This document shows, piece by piece, positions 1 through 8,843 of a DNA stretch of 64,000 bases. Origin of the DNA: CBFHTC01 sp965658815 (GTDB taxonomy: Bacteria; Pseudomonadota; Alphaproteobacteria; Rickettsiales; Rickettsiaceae); the NCBI GenBank assembly GCA_965658815.1, contig CBFHTC010000001.1, positions 174,640 through 238,639 on the forward strand, read 5' to 3'. The notes under the pieces are model-generated. The model did not search any database. It was not told the origin of the DNA and saw only the letters and a list, made by a program, of their open reading frames with translations. Numbering within the stretch: the stretch's first letter is position 1; the number at the start of each line of letters is the position of its first letter. The position numbers and the translations under genes were made by a program.

Positions 1-1409
1 TCTTTCTTAAAACAAATATCTCTCCAGAAGATGCTTATAAAAAATTTGTTAAAAGTATTATAGCTATTACTCAAAAAACAAATGATCGATATTTAGTCAT
101 AGCTGCGGATAAAGGCACTTCTAGTTATTCCGATATCGCAAATCAAATATCTATAAAAGAAAATTTTTGGCTAAAAGATGCTTTTGCCTCAGGAGGCAAA
201 GATGGATATGATCATAAAGAGATTGGTATTACTTCTTTGGGAGTATGGCAAAGTATCTTAGTTAGATTAGAGGCTCTATCTATGCGTAATAGAGAGTTTA
301 TTACTATGGTTGGAGTTGGCTCGATGAATGGCGATGTTTTTGGAAATGGAGTTAATGCTGATTATGAAAATATCAAACTTCTTGCAGCAATTAGTTCAAA
401 GGAGATTTTCATAGATCCAAATCCAAATATTACCATTTCTCTAGAAGAAAGAAAAAGGTTGTTTAAATTAAAAAATTCAAGCTGGAAAGAATATGATAGA
501 TCTAAATTATCTAAAGGAGGAATGATTATTGATCGCTCAGACAAAGAAGTTACGTTAACTCAAGAAGTTCAAAAAATGCTATCTTTAAGCTCTAATTTAA
601 TATTAATAAATGACCTTATCTCTTTATTATTAAAACATTCTGTTGATATCTTATTTATGGGCGCCGTTGGAACTTATGTAAAGGCTTCAAGCGAAAAATT
701 AGATTTTGATATAGATAACCATAATATTCGAGTAGATGGCAAAGACTTAAATTGTAAGATATTTGCAGAAGGGGCAAATTTAAGTATTACTCATGCGGGA
801 AGGTTGGAAGCGAGCGAGAAGGGCGTTCTTATATATACAGACTTTATTGACAATGTTGCAGGAGTCTTTTGCTCCGATATTGAAATTAATTTAAAAATCT
901 TATTATCCGATAACAATGATCGCAATGATATTATAGAATCTATGAAATCTTTTTATGTTCAATATATTCTTCAATCTTCTTATGCTCAATGTAATGCTTT
1001 GCAATCTGCAAAAAGGTTAAAAGGTTGGCATAAATTGTATTTAAAACTAGCTGACAATATTGTCTTAAATAAATTTGATTTTTCAAAGGATTTATTGCCA
1101 GATATAGCTTATTTGATGAGTTATTTGAAGATCTTTTTAAAAGAAAAATTATTTCAACAAGATTTATCAAAATATGATGATTATGTTCATGAATATTTTC
1201 CGTTTTTTGTTAATACTAATTTGCAGTCATTTAAATATAAGAAAAATCTAATTTCTACTTTACTTGCATCCGATATAGTCAATTATCTTTTTTTAAATGC
1301 TAAGTCAGTAGATGAGATTATAGATAAAACTTTTTTAAATTATAAATATGATGTTAAGTTTAAAAGTTTTTTTACAAAAGAATTATTTTTAGTAAATTTT
1401 CTTTTATAG
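1..1409 (+). CDS. gdhB: NAD-specific glutamate dehydrogenase, large type, C-terminal part
   Basis: The frame is open from base 3 to the stop at 1409, so this is the last 468 residues of a gene that begins before the window; the ATG at 237 is internal. Before that ATG the frame reads VIAADKGTSSYSDIAN and then FWLKDAFASGGKDGYDHK, which is characteristic of the catalytic core of the large (about 1600-residue) NAD-dependent glutamate dehydrogenases; FAEGANLSITHAGR follows further on. The enzyme converts glutamate to 2-oxoglutarate and ammonia, feeding host-derived glutamate into the TCA cycle, and is typical of Rickettsiales. A promoter for rpsF follows the stop directly. The identification is firm; the start and full length cannot be seen. 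Confidence 0.9.
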   Translation, partial: FLKTNISPEDAYKKFVKSIIAITQKTNDRYLVIAADKGTSSYSDIANQISIKENFWLKDAFASGGKDGYDHKEIGITSLGVWQSILVRLEALSMRNREFITMVGVGSMNGDVFGNGVNADYENIKLLAAISSKEIFIDPNPNITISLEERKRLFKLKNSSWKEYDRSKLSKGGMIIDRSDKEVTLTQEVQKMLSLSSNLILINDLISLLLKHSVDILFMGAVGTYVKASSEKLDFDIDNHNIRVDGKDLNCKIFAEGANLSITHAGRLEASEKGVLIYTDFIDNVAGVFCSDIEINLKILLSDNNDRNDIIESMKSFYVQYILQSSYAQCNALQSAKRLKGWHKLYLKLADNIVLNKFDFSKDLLPDIAYLMSYLKIFLKEKLFQQDLSKYDDYVHEYFPFFVNTNLQSFKYKKNLISTLLASDIVNYLFLNAKSVDEIIDKTFLNYKYDVKFKSFFTKELFLVNFLL

Positions 1410-1414
1410 ACCTA

Positions 1415-1443
1415 TTGCAATTGTAGTAATTGTATTATATAAT
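1415..1443 (+). promoter_or_regulatory. sigma70-like promoter for rpsF-rpsR-xthA
   Basis: TTGCAA (1415-1420), 17 bp, then a perfect TATAAT (1438-1443). The rpsF start codon lies 24 bases after the -10 box. This is the best-matching promoter seen in the window. Confidence 0.65.
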
Positions 1444-1466
1444 TTTCGTATAAATAGTAAAACTAA

Positions 1467-1820
1467 ATGACACAAGTGACACAAATTTATGAAGTGACTG
1501 TTCTTTTAAGGCAAGATATGTCTCTTGGAGAGATAGATGCATCAGCTTCTTTTATTAAGTCTATTTTTAAAAAGAATAACATTGATCTTATAAAAGAAGA
1601 AAATTGGGGAATTCGAAATCTAGCATATCCAATTAAAGGAAATATAACATCTACTTATGTTTGCTTTACAATTAAGGCAGATGGTAAACAGATATTAGAG
1701 TTAGACTCCGAGATAAAATTAGAACAAACAATTATTCGTCATGCAATTATAAAAGTTAAGCATGTTCTTGAAGAAGAATCATATTTATCTCAAATCGCAG
1801 ATCATCAGGTAGAATCATGA
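1467..1820 (+). CDS. rpsF: 30S ribosomal protein S6
   Basis: The protein has 117 residues, a normal length. It opens with a YEVTVLLRQD strand and contains ENWGIRNLAYPIKGN, matching the conserved S6 segment W-G-x-R-x-L-A-Y-x-I. S6 binds the central domain of 16S rRNA as a heterodimer with S18, and the S18 gene follows with a 4-base ATGA overlap. The ATG at 1467 is chosen because it lies 24 bases after a strong -10 box and puts the first beta strand at the usual distance from the N-terminus. In many bacteria rplI (L9) comes after rpsR; here xthA takes that place. Confidence 0.95.
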   Translation: MTQVTQIYEVTVLLRQDMSLGEIDASASFIKSIFKKNNIDLIKEENWGIRNLAYPIKGNITSTYVCFTIKADGKQILELDSEIKLEQTIIRHAIIKVKHVLEEESYLSQIADHQVES

Positions 1821-2131
1821 GTAATACAGCAGTAACCGCCACAAAGGCTCCAATTAATAATACAAGACTAAGACCTACAAAAGCGTCAGATAGTGTATTT
1901 AAAGGCAGAAGATATAAATGTGCTTTAGCTGACGTTGCAAAAAAAGATATAGATTATAAAAATTTACAGTTATTAACTCAGTTTATCTCTAAAAGAGGAC
2001 GTATAATGTCCGTTAGAGTTACTAACGTCTCATCTTATAAGCAAAGACTTTTGGCTCAAGCTATTAAAAGAGCAAGATTCTTAGGTTTAATGCCTTACTT
2101 AAAAAGACCTTCTAACTCAAATATTTCATGA
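1817..2131 (+). CDS. rpsR: 30S ribosomal protein S18
   Basis: The protein has 104 residues. The C-terminal two thirds is typical S18: IDYKNLQLLTQFISKRGRI, then a conserved KQRLLAQAIKRARFLGLMPY segment. The first 25 or so residues are a low-complexity Thr/Ala/Lys extension. It overlaps rpsF by ATGA (1817-1820) and xthA by ATGA (2128-2131), so the three genes are probably translationally coupled. S18 pairs with S6 on the small-subunit platform. Confidence 0.95.
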   Translation: MSNTAVTATKAPINNTRLRPTKASDSVFKGRRYKCALADVAKKDIDYKNLQLLTQFISKRGRIMSVRVTNVSSYKQRLLAQAIKRARFLGLMPYLKRPSNSNIS

Positions 2132-2907
2132 AGTTTTTAACTTTAAATTTAAATTCTATTCGTGTTAGAAAGGACTCTATAGATTGGTTGATAAAACATG
2201 AAGACCCAGATATTATGTTTTTTCAAGAGTTAAAGTGTTCTACAGACCTTTTTCCTTATGACTTTTTTAAAGACACAGAATACAAACATTTTGCAGTTAT
2301 AGGGCAGAAGAGTTATAATGGAGTAGCCATTGTAAGTAAACATGAGCTACACAACATTAAAACTCAGTTTGAAAATAATTCTGTACCTGATGAAGCTCGA
2401 TTTATATCTGCTGAAATTTTTATCAAAGGCACTTATATTACCTTAATCAGTCTTTATGTTGTCAATGGTAGTGATATTCAAAGCTCTAAATATCAAGGTA
2501 AAATGGAATTTTTATCTCATTTGACTGATTATGTTGAAAGTATTAATGATAGGCCTATTATTGTAGGAACTGATTTTAATATTTGCTTGAAAACTATTGA
2601 TGCTGTACGATTTGATGAAAATGTGCCTACTTCTATACAAGAAAGAGAAAAAATGCAGGAGTTCTTAGATCGCACTCGATTGTATGATGTCTATAGAGCT
2701 CATTATCCAAATTTCCGTCAATATACATGGTGGAGCTATAGAGCAGGTTCATTTTCTCGAGATGTTGGATTTAGAATCGATTATCTTTTATCAAATATTT
2801 CATTTCAATCAATATCTATTAATAAAGAGTTTCGAGGTTTAGAAAATGGATCTGATCATACTTATGTCGTTGGAGTCGCAAACATAGAGGAATTGTATAA
2901 TATTTAG
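2128..2907 (+). CDS. xthA: Exodeoxyribonuclease III (AP endonuclease)
   Basis: The protein has 259 residues, the usual ExoIII length. Motifs of the endonuclease/exonuclease/phosphatase fold are in order: N7 in the first strand, E34 in FFQELK, Y110 with N113, the D149/N151 pair in TDFN (the usual GDFN with Gly replaced by Thr), and the D243/H244 pair in GSDH. It cleaves at abasic sites and trims 3' ends in base-excision repair. It overlaps rpsR by 4 bases. Its last 330 coding bases plus 16 bases downstream are repeated exactly at 5450-5795, so this complete copy lies at the left edge of an insertion. Confidence 0.92.
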   Translation: MKFLTLNLNSIRVRKDSIDWLIKHEDPDIMFFQELKCSTDLFPYDFFKDTEYKHFAVIGQKSYNGVAIVSKHELHNIKTQFENNSVPDEARFISAEIFIKGTYITLISLYVVNGSDIQSSKYQGKMEFLSHLTDYVESINDRPIIVGTDFNICLKTIDAVRFDENVPTSIQEREKMQEFLDRTRLYDVYRAHYPNFRQYTWWSYRAGSFSRDVGFRIDYLLSNISFQSISINKEFRGLENGSDHTYVVGVANIEELYNI

Positions 2908-2923
2908 TTGAAAATATTTTAAA
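2578..2923 (+). repeat. 346-bp direct repeat, left copy (xthA 3' end)
   Basis: Bases 2578-2923 reappear at 5450-5795 with a constant offset of 2872 and no mismatch found on reading both copies. The left boundary falls inside the xthA codons for FNIC and the right boundary 16 bases after the stop. Outside these limits the sequences differ at once. Perfect identity in such AT-rich DNA implies a recent event or continuing gene conversion. Confidence 0.9.
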
Positions 2924-2935
2924 AATGTTTAAAAT

Positions 2936-4924
2936 TCAATTTATCATCGGTATTCTATCGGTATTCTTGTTCTTCGCTATTTCTCTTATTGATTTTTGCT
3001 GCTCTAATAGATATTGTAAGGTATTATCATAAAAGAGACCATTGACGTTACCGTTGAAATTATTTAGGGCATCCTGGTTCGTCACATTTGCAATATTAGA
3101 GTATACTTTATTATTCTTCTCGCTACGATCATTAAAGAGATTTTGCACTATCAATGATGTTTTTTGACCATTTTTGATGATGTCTAAATTCGCTGTATTA
3201 TGGTCAAAGCCTAATACTTCTTTCTTATCAGTTGATTTAAAATTTATCCTATTCCCTTCATTTTTCATCATCTCCTGTAAAAATTTTTTATTTAGAAGTA
3301 TACCATTATTATCAGGCTTCTTTTCTATATTTACTTTTATTATACTTTGTTGATTGCTAGGTTGAGCTCCTCTTGACATATCTATGTTTTGATAGGGCTG
3401 TAGATATATCATAGTTTTACCGGCCTTCTCCATGTCTGCTAACAATTGAGCCAAATCATTAAGTTTACTCTGCTGCGGATCACATGCTTCAATAACCATA
3501 ACACGGTCTGCATCATTATTAAAACCATAATTGAAGTCACCTACCATTATTCCCAACTTCTCAGACCGCCCTAGTGCTTCAGTGAAATTGTTAAGCTGTT
3601 CCTTCTCTCCAGCATTAGAGGTGTTATGCATATGATATATTGTCATGCCATCATGTTCTACTATTTGCACATCCGTCTTAAATGCGATGCCGAGAGGGTT
3701 TTTATTGCATTCTGCTTCGTTTATACCTTGATTATTTATCATAGCTATATCTCCTTGAATATTGTAATTTATCTTCTGACTATAGCTTTCAATTCCCTCC
3801 TTAGAGGAGGGAGTAACTTCTGAGAGAAATACTATTTTGGCATTCTCATTGTCATTATTAAAATTCTTCTCTAAGAAGTCCTTTGTTTTTTGGTTTGTTG
3901 CTTCGTAAGTATTACCGTACATTTGCTCTACGATATTATTTAGTTTTGCTGCTATCTCGTTTTTAGGCGTGTTTAGTAGTGTGGTTTTTATTCCTCCATT
4001 GACAGAAAGATTTAAATTCTCGTGTAAGAATTTTTTACAGGCTTTTATTTTCTCATTATTCCCCTTTTTTGTATTAATTTCGTTTTCAAAAGCATTCTTT
4101 AATTCATTTGCATCAGAATTGTTTGAAGAATATAAGTTATCAATTATGTTATTTACTTCATATTGTAGATAGTTTAGATATGCTTCTTTGTCGATATTTT
4201 CCTCTAATTCTGTTATTTGTGCGATTTTTTTCGATATTACCTTAGTGTTCTCTTCAAGCGATATCTCGTCTTGGAATAACTTATCAAAGTTTGTTATTAA
4301 ATTCTCAGTGATATTCTTGTTTGTGTCATTAAGTTTCTTAATAATTTTCTCATTCTTCGCTATAATTTCGTTTTGTTTTTTTGTTTCACTGGACTGAGGT
4401 AATATATCGAAAATATCGATAATTTTTAAGGCATCGAGTATGCTGTCTAGTAGTCTCAACCAAAAACCTCTATTGTTTATTATTTCCTTTGCTTCCTCAC
4501 TCGCCTTATAAGCTTTAGTCTCTTCAGCACTCATTTGACGATGAAGTATATTTGGGGACATTATTTTTTTAATTTGATCCATGTTGCTAATTTGATAATC
4601 CTCATTAAATATCTCGTTTATTAAGTCACTTTTTTTATTTTGGCTTTTCTCAAGATCGTATTTACTACCTTTATTATTGATAAAGTTCTCAACCATCGTT
4701 CTATACTCTATATTTTCCGATAATAACTTCAGTTCCAATATCGCATCTGTATATTGAAATATATTTTTATGCTTGTTAAAATATTCATTAATCATATCTT
4801 TGTATGAGCCTAGGGCGTCTTTGTCTAGGGTATCTTTGTTTAGGCCTTCTTTTATCTGCAATAATGCAACTAATTGAGTTAGATTATGTTTTCTACATTC
4901 ATCTGGTGACATTGTTCCTATCAT
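2936..4924 (-). CDS. Large protein with a probable endonuclease/exonuclease/phosphatase-type C-terminal domain
   Basis: The protein has 662 residues. No signal peptide is visible, and the only hydrophobic patch is weak, near 155-175. Residues 1-350 are charged and largely helical, with possible coiled coil at 180-260. From about 360 the order of motifs matches the EEP (DNase I-like) fold: IVFLSEV with Glu369, a GIAFKTDVQIV strand, IYHMHNTSN with His431/His433, VGDFN with Asp463/Asn465, and GFDHNT with Asp574/His575. EEP enzymes hydrolyse nucleic acid, phosphoinositide or sphingomyelin phosphodiesters. It is convergent with xthA inside the insert. A secreted effector is my inference from its size, accessory location and the type IV secretion genes elsewhere in the window. 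The reading frame is intact. Confidence 0.6.
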   Translation of the reverse strand: MIGTMSPDECRKHNLTQLVALLQIKEGLNKDTLDKDALGSYKDMINEYFNKHKNIFQYTDAILELKLLSENIEYRTMVENFINNKGSKYDLEKSQNKKSDLINEIFNEDYQISNMDQIKKIMSPNILHRQMSAEETKAYKASEEAKEIINNRGFWLRLLDSILDALKIIDIFDILPQSSETKKQNEIIAKNEKIIKKLNDTNKNITENLITNFDKLFQDEISLEENTKVISKKIAQITELEENIDKEAYLNYLQYEVNNIIDNLYSSNNSDANELKNAFENEINTKKGNNEKIKACKKFLHENLNLSVNGGIKTTLLNTPKNEIAAKLNNIVEQMYGNTYEATNQKTKDFLEKNFNNDNENAKIVFLSEVTPSSKEGIESYSQKINYNIQGDIAMINNQGINEAECNKNPLGIAFKTDVQIVEHDGMTIYHMHNTSNAGEKEQLNNFTEALGRSEKLGIMVGDFNYGFNNDADRVMVIEACDPQQSKLNDLAQLLADMEKAGKTMIYLQPYQNIDMSRGAQPSNQQSIIKVNIEKKPDNNGILLNKKFLQEMMKNEGNRINFKSTDKKEVLGFDHNTANLDIIKNGQKTSLIVQNLFNDRSEKNNKVYSNIANVTNQDALNNFNGNVNGLFYDNTLQYLLEQQKSIREIAKNKNTDRIPMIN

Positions 4925-5070
4925 TATAGTTTGTTGATTTTATTGATTGTAAATTATATTTCGATTAATATTGATTATTATCAAGACATTAAATAAAATA
5001 AAATATTTTATATAGCAGTATTGCAACTTTTTTTTAGCGCCATAGATTATTTGTGTTATTTTAAAATAAA

Positions 5071-5419
5071 ATGTTATCTTATCTCTTTTCTTTGTTTTAC
5101 AAAAAGACTTTTAATATTAAAAACTTAGAAAATTTATCATATTCTTCTTTTAATCCAGAGTCGGCTTATCTAAATAATGTTATTGTATATAAGTGTGTTA
5201 ATATGATTTCTTTAACGGCCAGTTAAGTAAGTTTTGAGACAGAAAGTAAAAAATACTTTTGTGCATCAACTACTTAAATTACCAAACTCAATTTAAGATT
5301 GATCAAGTTGGTTGAAGAATGCAATAGCAAATAGAGTATTGTTTGGTAATGCCTTTGTGGTATTTGAAAATAATGAATTAAATAATATTCATTCAAGTTT
5401 AATCTCTTCTATTATTTAA
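5071..5419 (+). pseudogene. Decayed HK97-type phage portal protein gene
   Basis: The frame from ATG 5071 reads a short basic N-terminus and then AYLNNVIVYKCVNMISLTAS before a stop at 5224-5226. That matches the conserved start of HK97-family portal proteins (aromatic, N-x-I-V-Y-x-C-I-x-x-I-A, A-S). After frameshifts, LKLPNS (compare the L-N-K-P-N segment) and RVLFGNAFVVFENN (compare the Y-G-N-A-Y segment) appear downstream in the same order as in the family. The remainder of the gene is missing. It is probably a relic of a prophage or gene-transfer-agent head gene. Confidence 0.55.
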
Positions 5420-5449
5420 AATAAACTTTTAAAAGGTTACAAATATAAA

Positions 5450-5795
5450 AATATTTGCTTGAAAACTATTGATGCTGTACGATTTGATGAAAATGTGCCT
5501 ACTTCTATACAAGAAAGAGAAAAAATGCAGGAGTTCTTAGATCGCACTCGATTGTATGATGTCTATAGAGCTCATTATCCAAATTTCCGTCAATATACAT
5601 GGTGGAGCTATAGAGCAGGTTCATTTTCTCGAGATGTTGGATTTAGAATCGATTATCTTTTATCAAATATTTCATTTCAATCAATATCTATTAATAAAGA
5701 GTTTCGAGGTTTAGAAAATGGATCTGATCATACTTATGTCGTTGGAGTCGCAAACATAGAGGAATTGTATAATATTTAGTTGAAAATATTTTAAA
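5450..5795 (+). pseudogene. Duplicated 3' fragment of xthA (right copy of the direct repeat)
   Basis: This is identical to 2578-2923. The frame from 5459 could give 106 residues equal to the ExoIII C-terminus, including the SDH motif. It lacks Asn7, Glu34, Tyr110 and the TDFN pair, so it cannot be an active nuclease and has no evident start signal. It is best read as the right-hand footprint of the insertion event and as the original upstream neighbour of ppa. Confidence 0.85.
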
Positions 5796-5822
5796 TTTAT
5801 GTTATATAAAAAGAAAAGAAAA

Positions 5823-6341
5823 ATGACTTTATTCAATAATAAAATTATTAATTCAAAGGAAATGTTTTTAAAAGGAGAATTTTATACAACTATTGAGATT
5901 CCTTTACATGATACTATAAAATATGAAATAGACAAAGCTAGTAATAATCTAATGTTAGATCGAGTATTAAATGTCGCTATGGGCTATCCTTGTAATTATG
6001 GATATATTGAAGGAACTCTTGGCAAAGATGGTGATGCAATAGATGTCTGTATGATTTTAGATAAACCTATTGTTCCAGGAGCTTATGTATTAAGTAGAGC
6101 GGTGGGAGTTTTGCTGATGGAAGATGAGTCTGGTCTAGACCAAAAGATTTTAGCGGTGCCAGTGAAATCTGAATTTAACTATTTAAAGAATATTAATGAG
6201 GTTCCACAAACTCTTTTAAATAAAATACAACATTTTTTTGAAAGGTATAAAGACTTAGAAAAAGGAAAATGGGTAAAAGTTGATGAATGGAAGAATAAAG
6301 ATGCAGCTATTCAAATTTTATTAGATTCTTGTACTATGTAA
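5823..6341 (+). CDS. ppa: Inorganic pyrophosphatase
   Basis: The protein has 172 residues from ATG 5823. An in-frame ATG at 5799 would add only a short lysine-rich leader, so the internal ATG is preferred. Family I features are present: YEIDKAS, a YPCNYGYIEGT segment, and the metal-binding signature reading DGDAIDV. The usual signature is D-G-D-P-L/I-D-V, so the proline is replaced by alanine while all three aspartates are kept. The C-terminus has the GKWVKVDEW segment of the family. The cytoplasmic enzyme hydrolyses pyrophosphate and pulls biosynthetic reactions forward. Confidence 0.93.
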   Translation: MTLFNNKIINSKEMFLKGEFYTTIEIPLHDTIKYEIDKASNNLMLDRVLNVAMGYPCNYGYIEGTLGKDGDAIDVCMILDKPIVPGAYVLSRAVGVLLMEDESGLDQKILAVPVKSEFNYLKNINEVPQTLLNKIQHFFERYKDLEKGKWVKVDEWKNKDAAIQILLDSCTM

Positions 6342-6402
6342 GTAAATTACTATTGCTTTTTGATATAAATGCAAGTAGAATATAGTTAATTTAATACAAA
6401 TT

Positions 6403-8838
6403 GTGAGAAAAATAGTTTTTTTATTGTGTTATGCTTTTTCTGAAGTTTTTGTTGAAGGAAGTGAAATATATAAGGATGAAGATATTAAATTATTTTTAAA
6501 TAATTTTGATCTAAGCAAAAAACAAGATTTAAACGCAATAGAAAATAGCTTATTTAAACGTAGACTTTTTAAAAAAATTGAAGTAAAATACGAAAATTCA
6601 AACTATTATTTTTACTTAAAAGATGGATTTATTGTGCATGATCTAAAAATAAAATATCAAAATGGCACTACAGCTTCCTCTGAATTTAATAATCTATCTT
6701 CTATTAAAAAAGGCTCAGTAATAGATCGTAAGGATATTGAGTTGGATATTTCTCTTATGCGAGATATCTTAAGTTCTCAAGGCCTACATGACATAAGAGT
6801 GACTTCAAGCTTTAAAAAAGAAAAATATAATAATAAGATTTTTTTGACATATACTATATGTATTCCTCCTTCTGCCTCTTCTCTAGGTTATACTTTTTTT
6901 GGAAATACTTTCTTTAGTCAGTCTAAGTTAGAAAATGTAATGCCTTCTAATACTTATATACCTATTGATCCATCAAAAAACTTAAGTGTCTCAGGAGTAC
7001 AAAGTCATATAGATGCTATTAAAAAATTATATCATAGCTACGGATTTTTTGATGCCGTAGTCGATCTTCAATCAGTAGTGTTAAGTGAAGGCGAAAACTA
7101 TTATAATTATGTTTTTTTAATTAATGAAGGCGTTAGATATACAAATTCTTTTATTCTTGAAAACAATACTTTGATAGTCGATAAAGAGTTGAATACAATT
7201 ACTAAGCTTAACGATAATTCTAAAAATAAATATTTAAATGTTAAATTAATTGAGTATATAAATACAGTTATAGCAAACACTAAAAATAAATATTCTGATT
7301 ATAATATAGAATTATCTTTTACTCCAAATAGTAAAACTAATATTGTAGATGTAAAAGTAATAATTAATTATAATAAACTTCATAACATTAAAGATATTAA
7401 GATTAATAACAATAAAATAAGCGATGCTAAAATAAAAAAAGAATTAAAAATATATCCAGGATTTAATTATACTAATCATTATATTAATAAGAGAATGAAT
7501 GATTACTTTTTACACCATAATCATTTAACCGATTTTCATAACATTTCTTTTAAATCTTTGGATTATAATATAGAAGAAGGAAATGTTTTAAGTGTTGACT
7601 TAGTATCCCGAGGTGCTATTAAGGTTGGTGGTCATGCATCAAATTTAAATCTTCTTACAAAAAATCAATTTGCTGAGAACATATTTCGATATTTTGTAAT
7701 AGATATATCTGTTGATCTTGGGCATAGCTTATTAATTCCTAGATTTCCTGGAATTGCTGATGCTTTTCACTTTAGTTTAAATCTTTCGCTTGAACAAAAT
7801 ACATTTAATATACATTTCCCTGTATTATATCAATATTTTTATTTGAAAATTGGAAATAAAGCTGTTAGATTTTATAACATATTAGATAAAGCAAATCTTT
7901 TTTTTACAAGTTCAAATCTATCTGGTGTTATTAATCTTAGTGAGATATTTTCTTTCTCTTCTTTTATTAAATACATATATATAGATGTATCTATAGATTT
8001 GAGAGGTGTATTAACACCATATAGTGATGATACAGACAAAAATCTTATAGAGCAAATGCAAGAATGGTTCGTTAACATTACTCATTATCATTTTCCTTCT
8101 TTTGAAGGAATAAAGAATAAGATAATTTTTCTGTCTTTACCTTTTTTAATTCAATTTAAATCCATCATTAATAAATATGATCTACAATTTAAAAACAAGA
8201 ATACTAAATTATTTATTGTTGGAAATGAATTTGGTGTTGTTATCGATTTGATTCTTCAAGCTAAATTTCATATCACCGAAAATATTTTTATGAATTTTAT
8301 ATCTAAACCTGTATTTTATAGTCAAGATAAAAAAAATTTTTTATATAAGAGACCTTTATCTAATATATCTAAACTTAGAATAGGTCAAAGAATCTTTAGT
8401 GACAATGACAACATATACGACGAAAATAGTGATTTTTATGATAATATTAAAAATAGTAATTTAACTAGTTTAGACCCAAACCCAACTATTACATTACTTG
8501 AAGACTCTGAGCAATTGCAATCAGGAAGATATATACCAAAAGCTTCTCTAGATACAACGTGGCTCTGTCATTATATTTTGCCTTTTGATTTTACAAAGTT
8601 GGTTAACTTAAACTTCTTTGGGGGTATTAACGTAACTCCAGTACTTTACGAAAGCGATAAAAACCAATCATTTATTTATTGTAGTTTTGTATTTGGATTG
8701 CAATTTCGTATTCCTGTCATCAATTTTGATGTTTCATTGTATTTATTGATATATAACTTGCGCGAAGATTCTCTCAGCTCTATAAATGATTCATGGCTAT
8801 CTAAACAGATGAGACTAAACTTTCCTGGAAGTCATTAA
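6403..8838 (+). CDS. bamA: BamA-like Omp85 outer-membrane assembly protein
   Basis: The protein has 811 residues and starts with GTG at 6403. A very short signal peptide ends near CYAFS. POTRA-like units follow: one shows the GNTFFSQSKLENVM pattern and then a YHSYGFFDAVVDLQ segment (residues about 165-225), and another precedes residue 400. The rest looks like a 16-strand barrel with alternating hydrophobic residues, ending in strands such as FVFGLQFRIP. BamA folds barrel proteins into the outer membrane. The expected V-R-G-F lid-lock motif and a terminal aromatic residue are not evident; the protein ends PGSH. The usual neighbours (rseP, lpxD, fabZ) are absent. TamA or another Omp85 member is the main alternative. 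Confidence 0.68.
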   Translation: MRKIVFLLCYAFSEVFVEGSEIYKDEDIKLFLNNFDLSKKQDLNAIENSLFKRRLFKKIEVKYENSNYYFYLKDGFIVHDLKIKYQNGTTASSEFNNLSSIKKGSVIDRKDIELDISLMRDILSSQGLHDIRVTSSFKKEKYNNKIFLTYTICIPPSASSLGYTFFGNTFFSQSKLENVMPSNTYIPIDPSKNLSVSGVQSHIDAIKKLYHSYGFFDAVVDLQSVVLSEGENYYNYVFLINEGVRYTNSFILENNTLIVDKELNTITKLNDNSKNKYLNVKLIEYINTVIANTKNKYSDYNIELSFTPNSKTNIVDVKVIINYNKLHNIKDIKINNNKISDAKIKKELKIYPGFNYTNHYINKRMNDYFLHHNHLTDFHNISFKSLDYNIEEGNVLSVDLVSRGAIKVGGHASNLNLLTKNQFAENIFRYFVIDISVDLGHSLLIPRFPGIADAFHFSLNLSLEQNTFNIHFPVLYQYFYLKIGNKAVRFYNILDKANLFFTSSNLSGVINLSEIFSFSSFIKYIYIDVSIDLRGVLTPYSDDTDKNLIEQMQEWFVNITHYHFPSFEGIKNKIIFLSLPFLIQFKSIINKYDLQFKNKNTKLFIVGNEFGVVIDLILQAKFHITENIFMNFISKPVFYSQDKKNFLYKRPLSNISKLRIGQRIFSDNDNIYDENSDFYDNIKNSNLTSLDPNPTITLLEDSEQLQSGRYIPKASLDTTWLCHYILPFDFTKLVNLNFFGGINVTPVLYESDKNQSFIYCSFVFGLQFRIPVINFDVSLYLLIYNLREDSLSSINDSWLSKQMRLNFPGSH

Positions 8839-8843
8839 TATTT

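Larger units (their letters stand above)
2924..5449. mobile_element. Insert between xthA repeats, probably a remnant of an integrated element
   Basis: This 2.5-kb segment lies between two identical copies of the xthA 3' end. The right copy runs on into ppa and probably marks the ancestral xthA-ppa junction. The layout (intact gene, foreign DNA, second 3' fragment) is what an element leaves when it integrates into a gene's 3' end carrying its own copy of that end. The cargo is one minus-strand gene with an EEP-type domain (2936-4924) and a decayed phage portal gene (5071-5419). No integrase, transposase or terminal inverted repeat is visible, so a tandem duplication followed by insertion is also possible. 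Confidence 0.45.

Noticed and set aside
5459..5779. Separate gene for a 106-residue ExoIII-like protein
   Set aside because: It is an exact copy of the xthA 3' end, lacks most catalytic residues and has no start signals.
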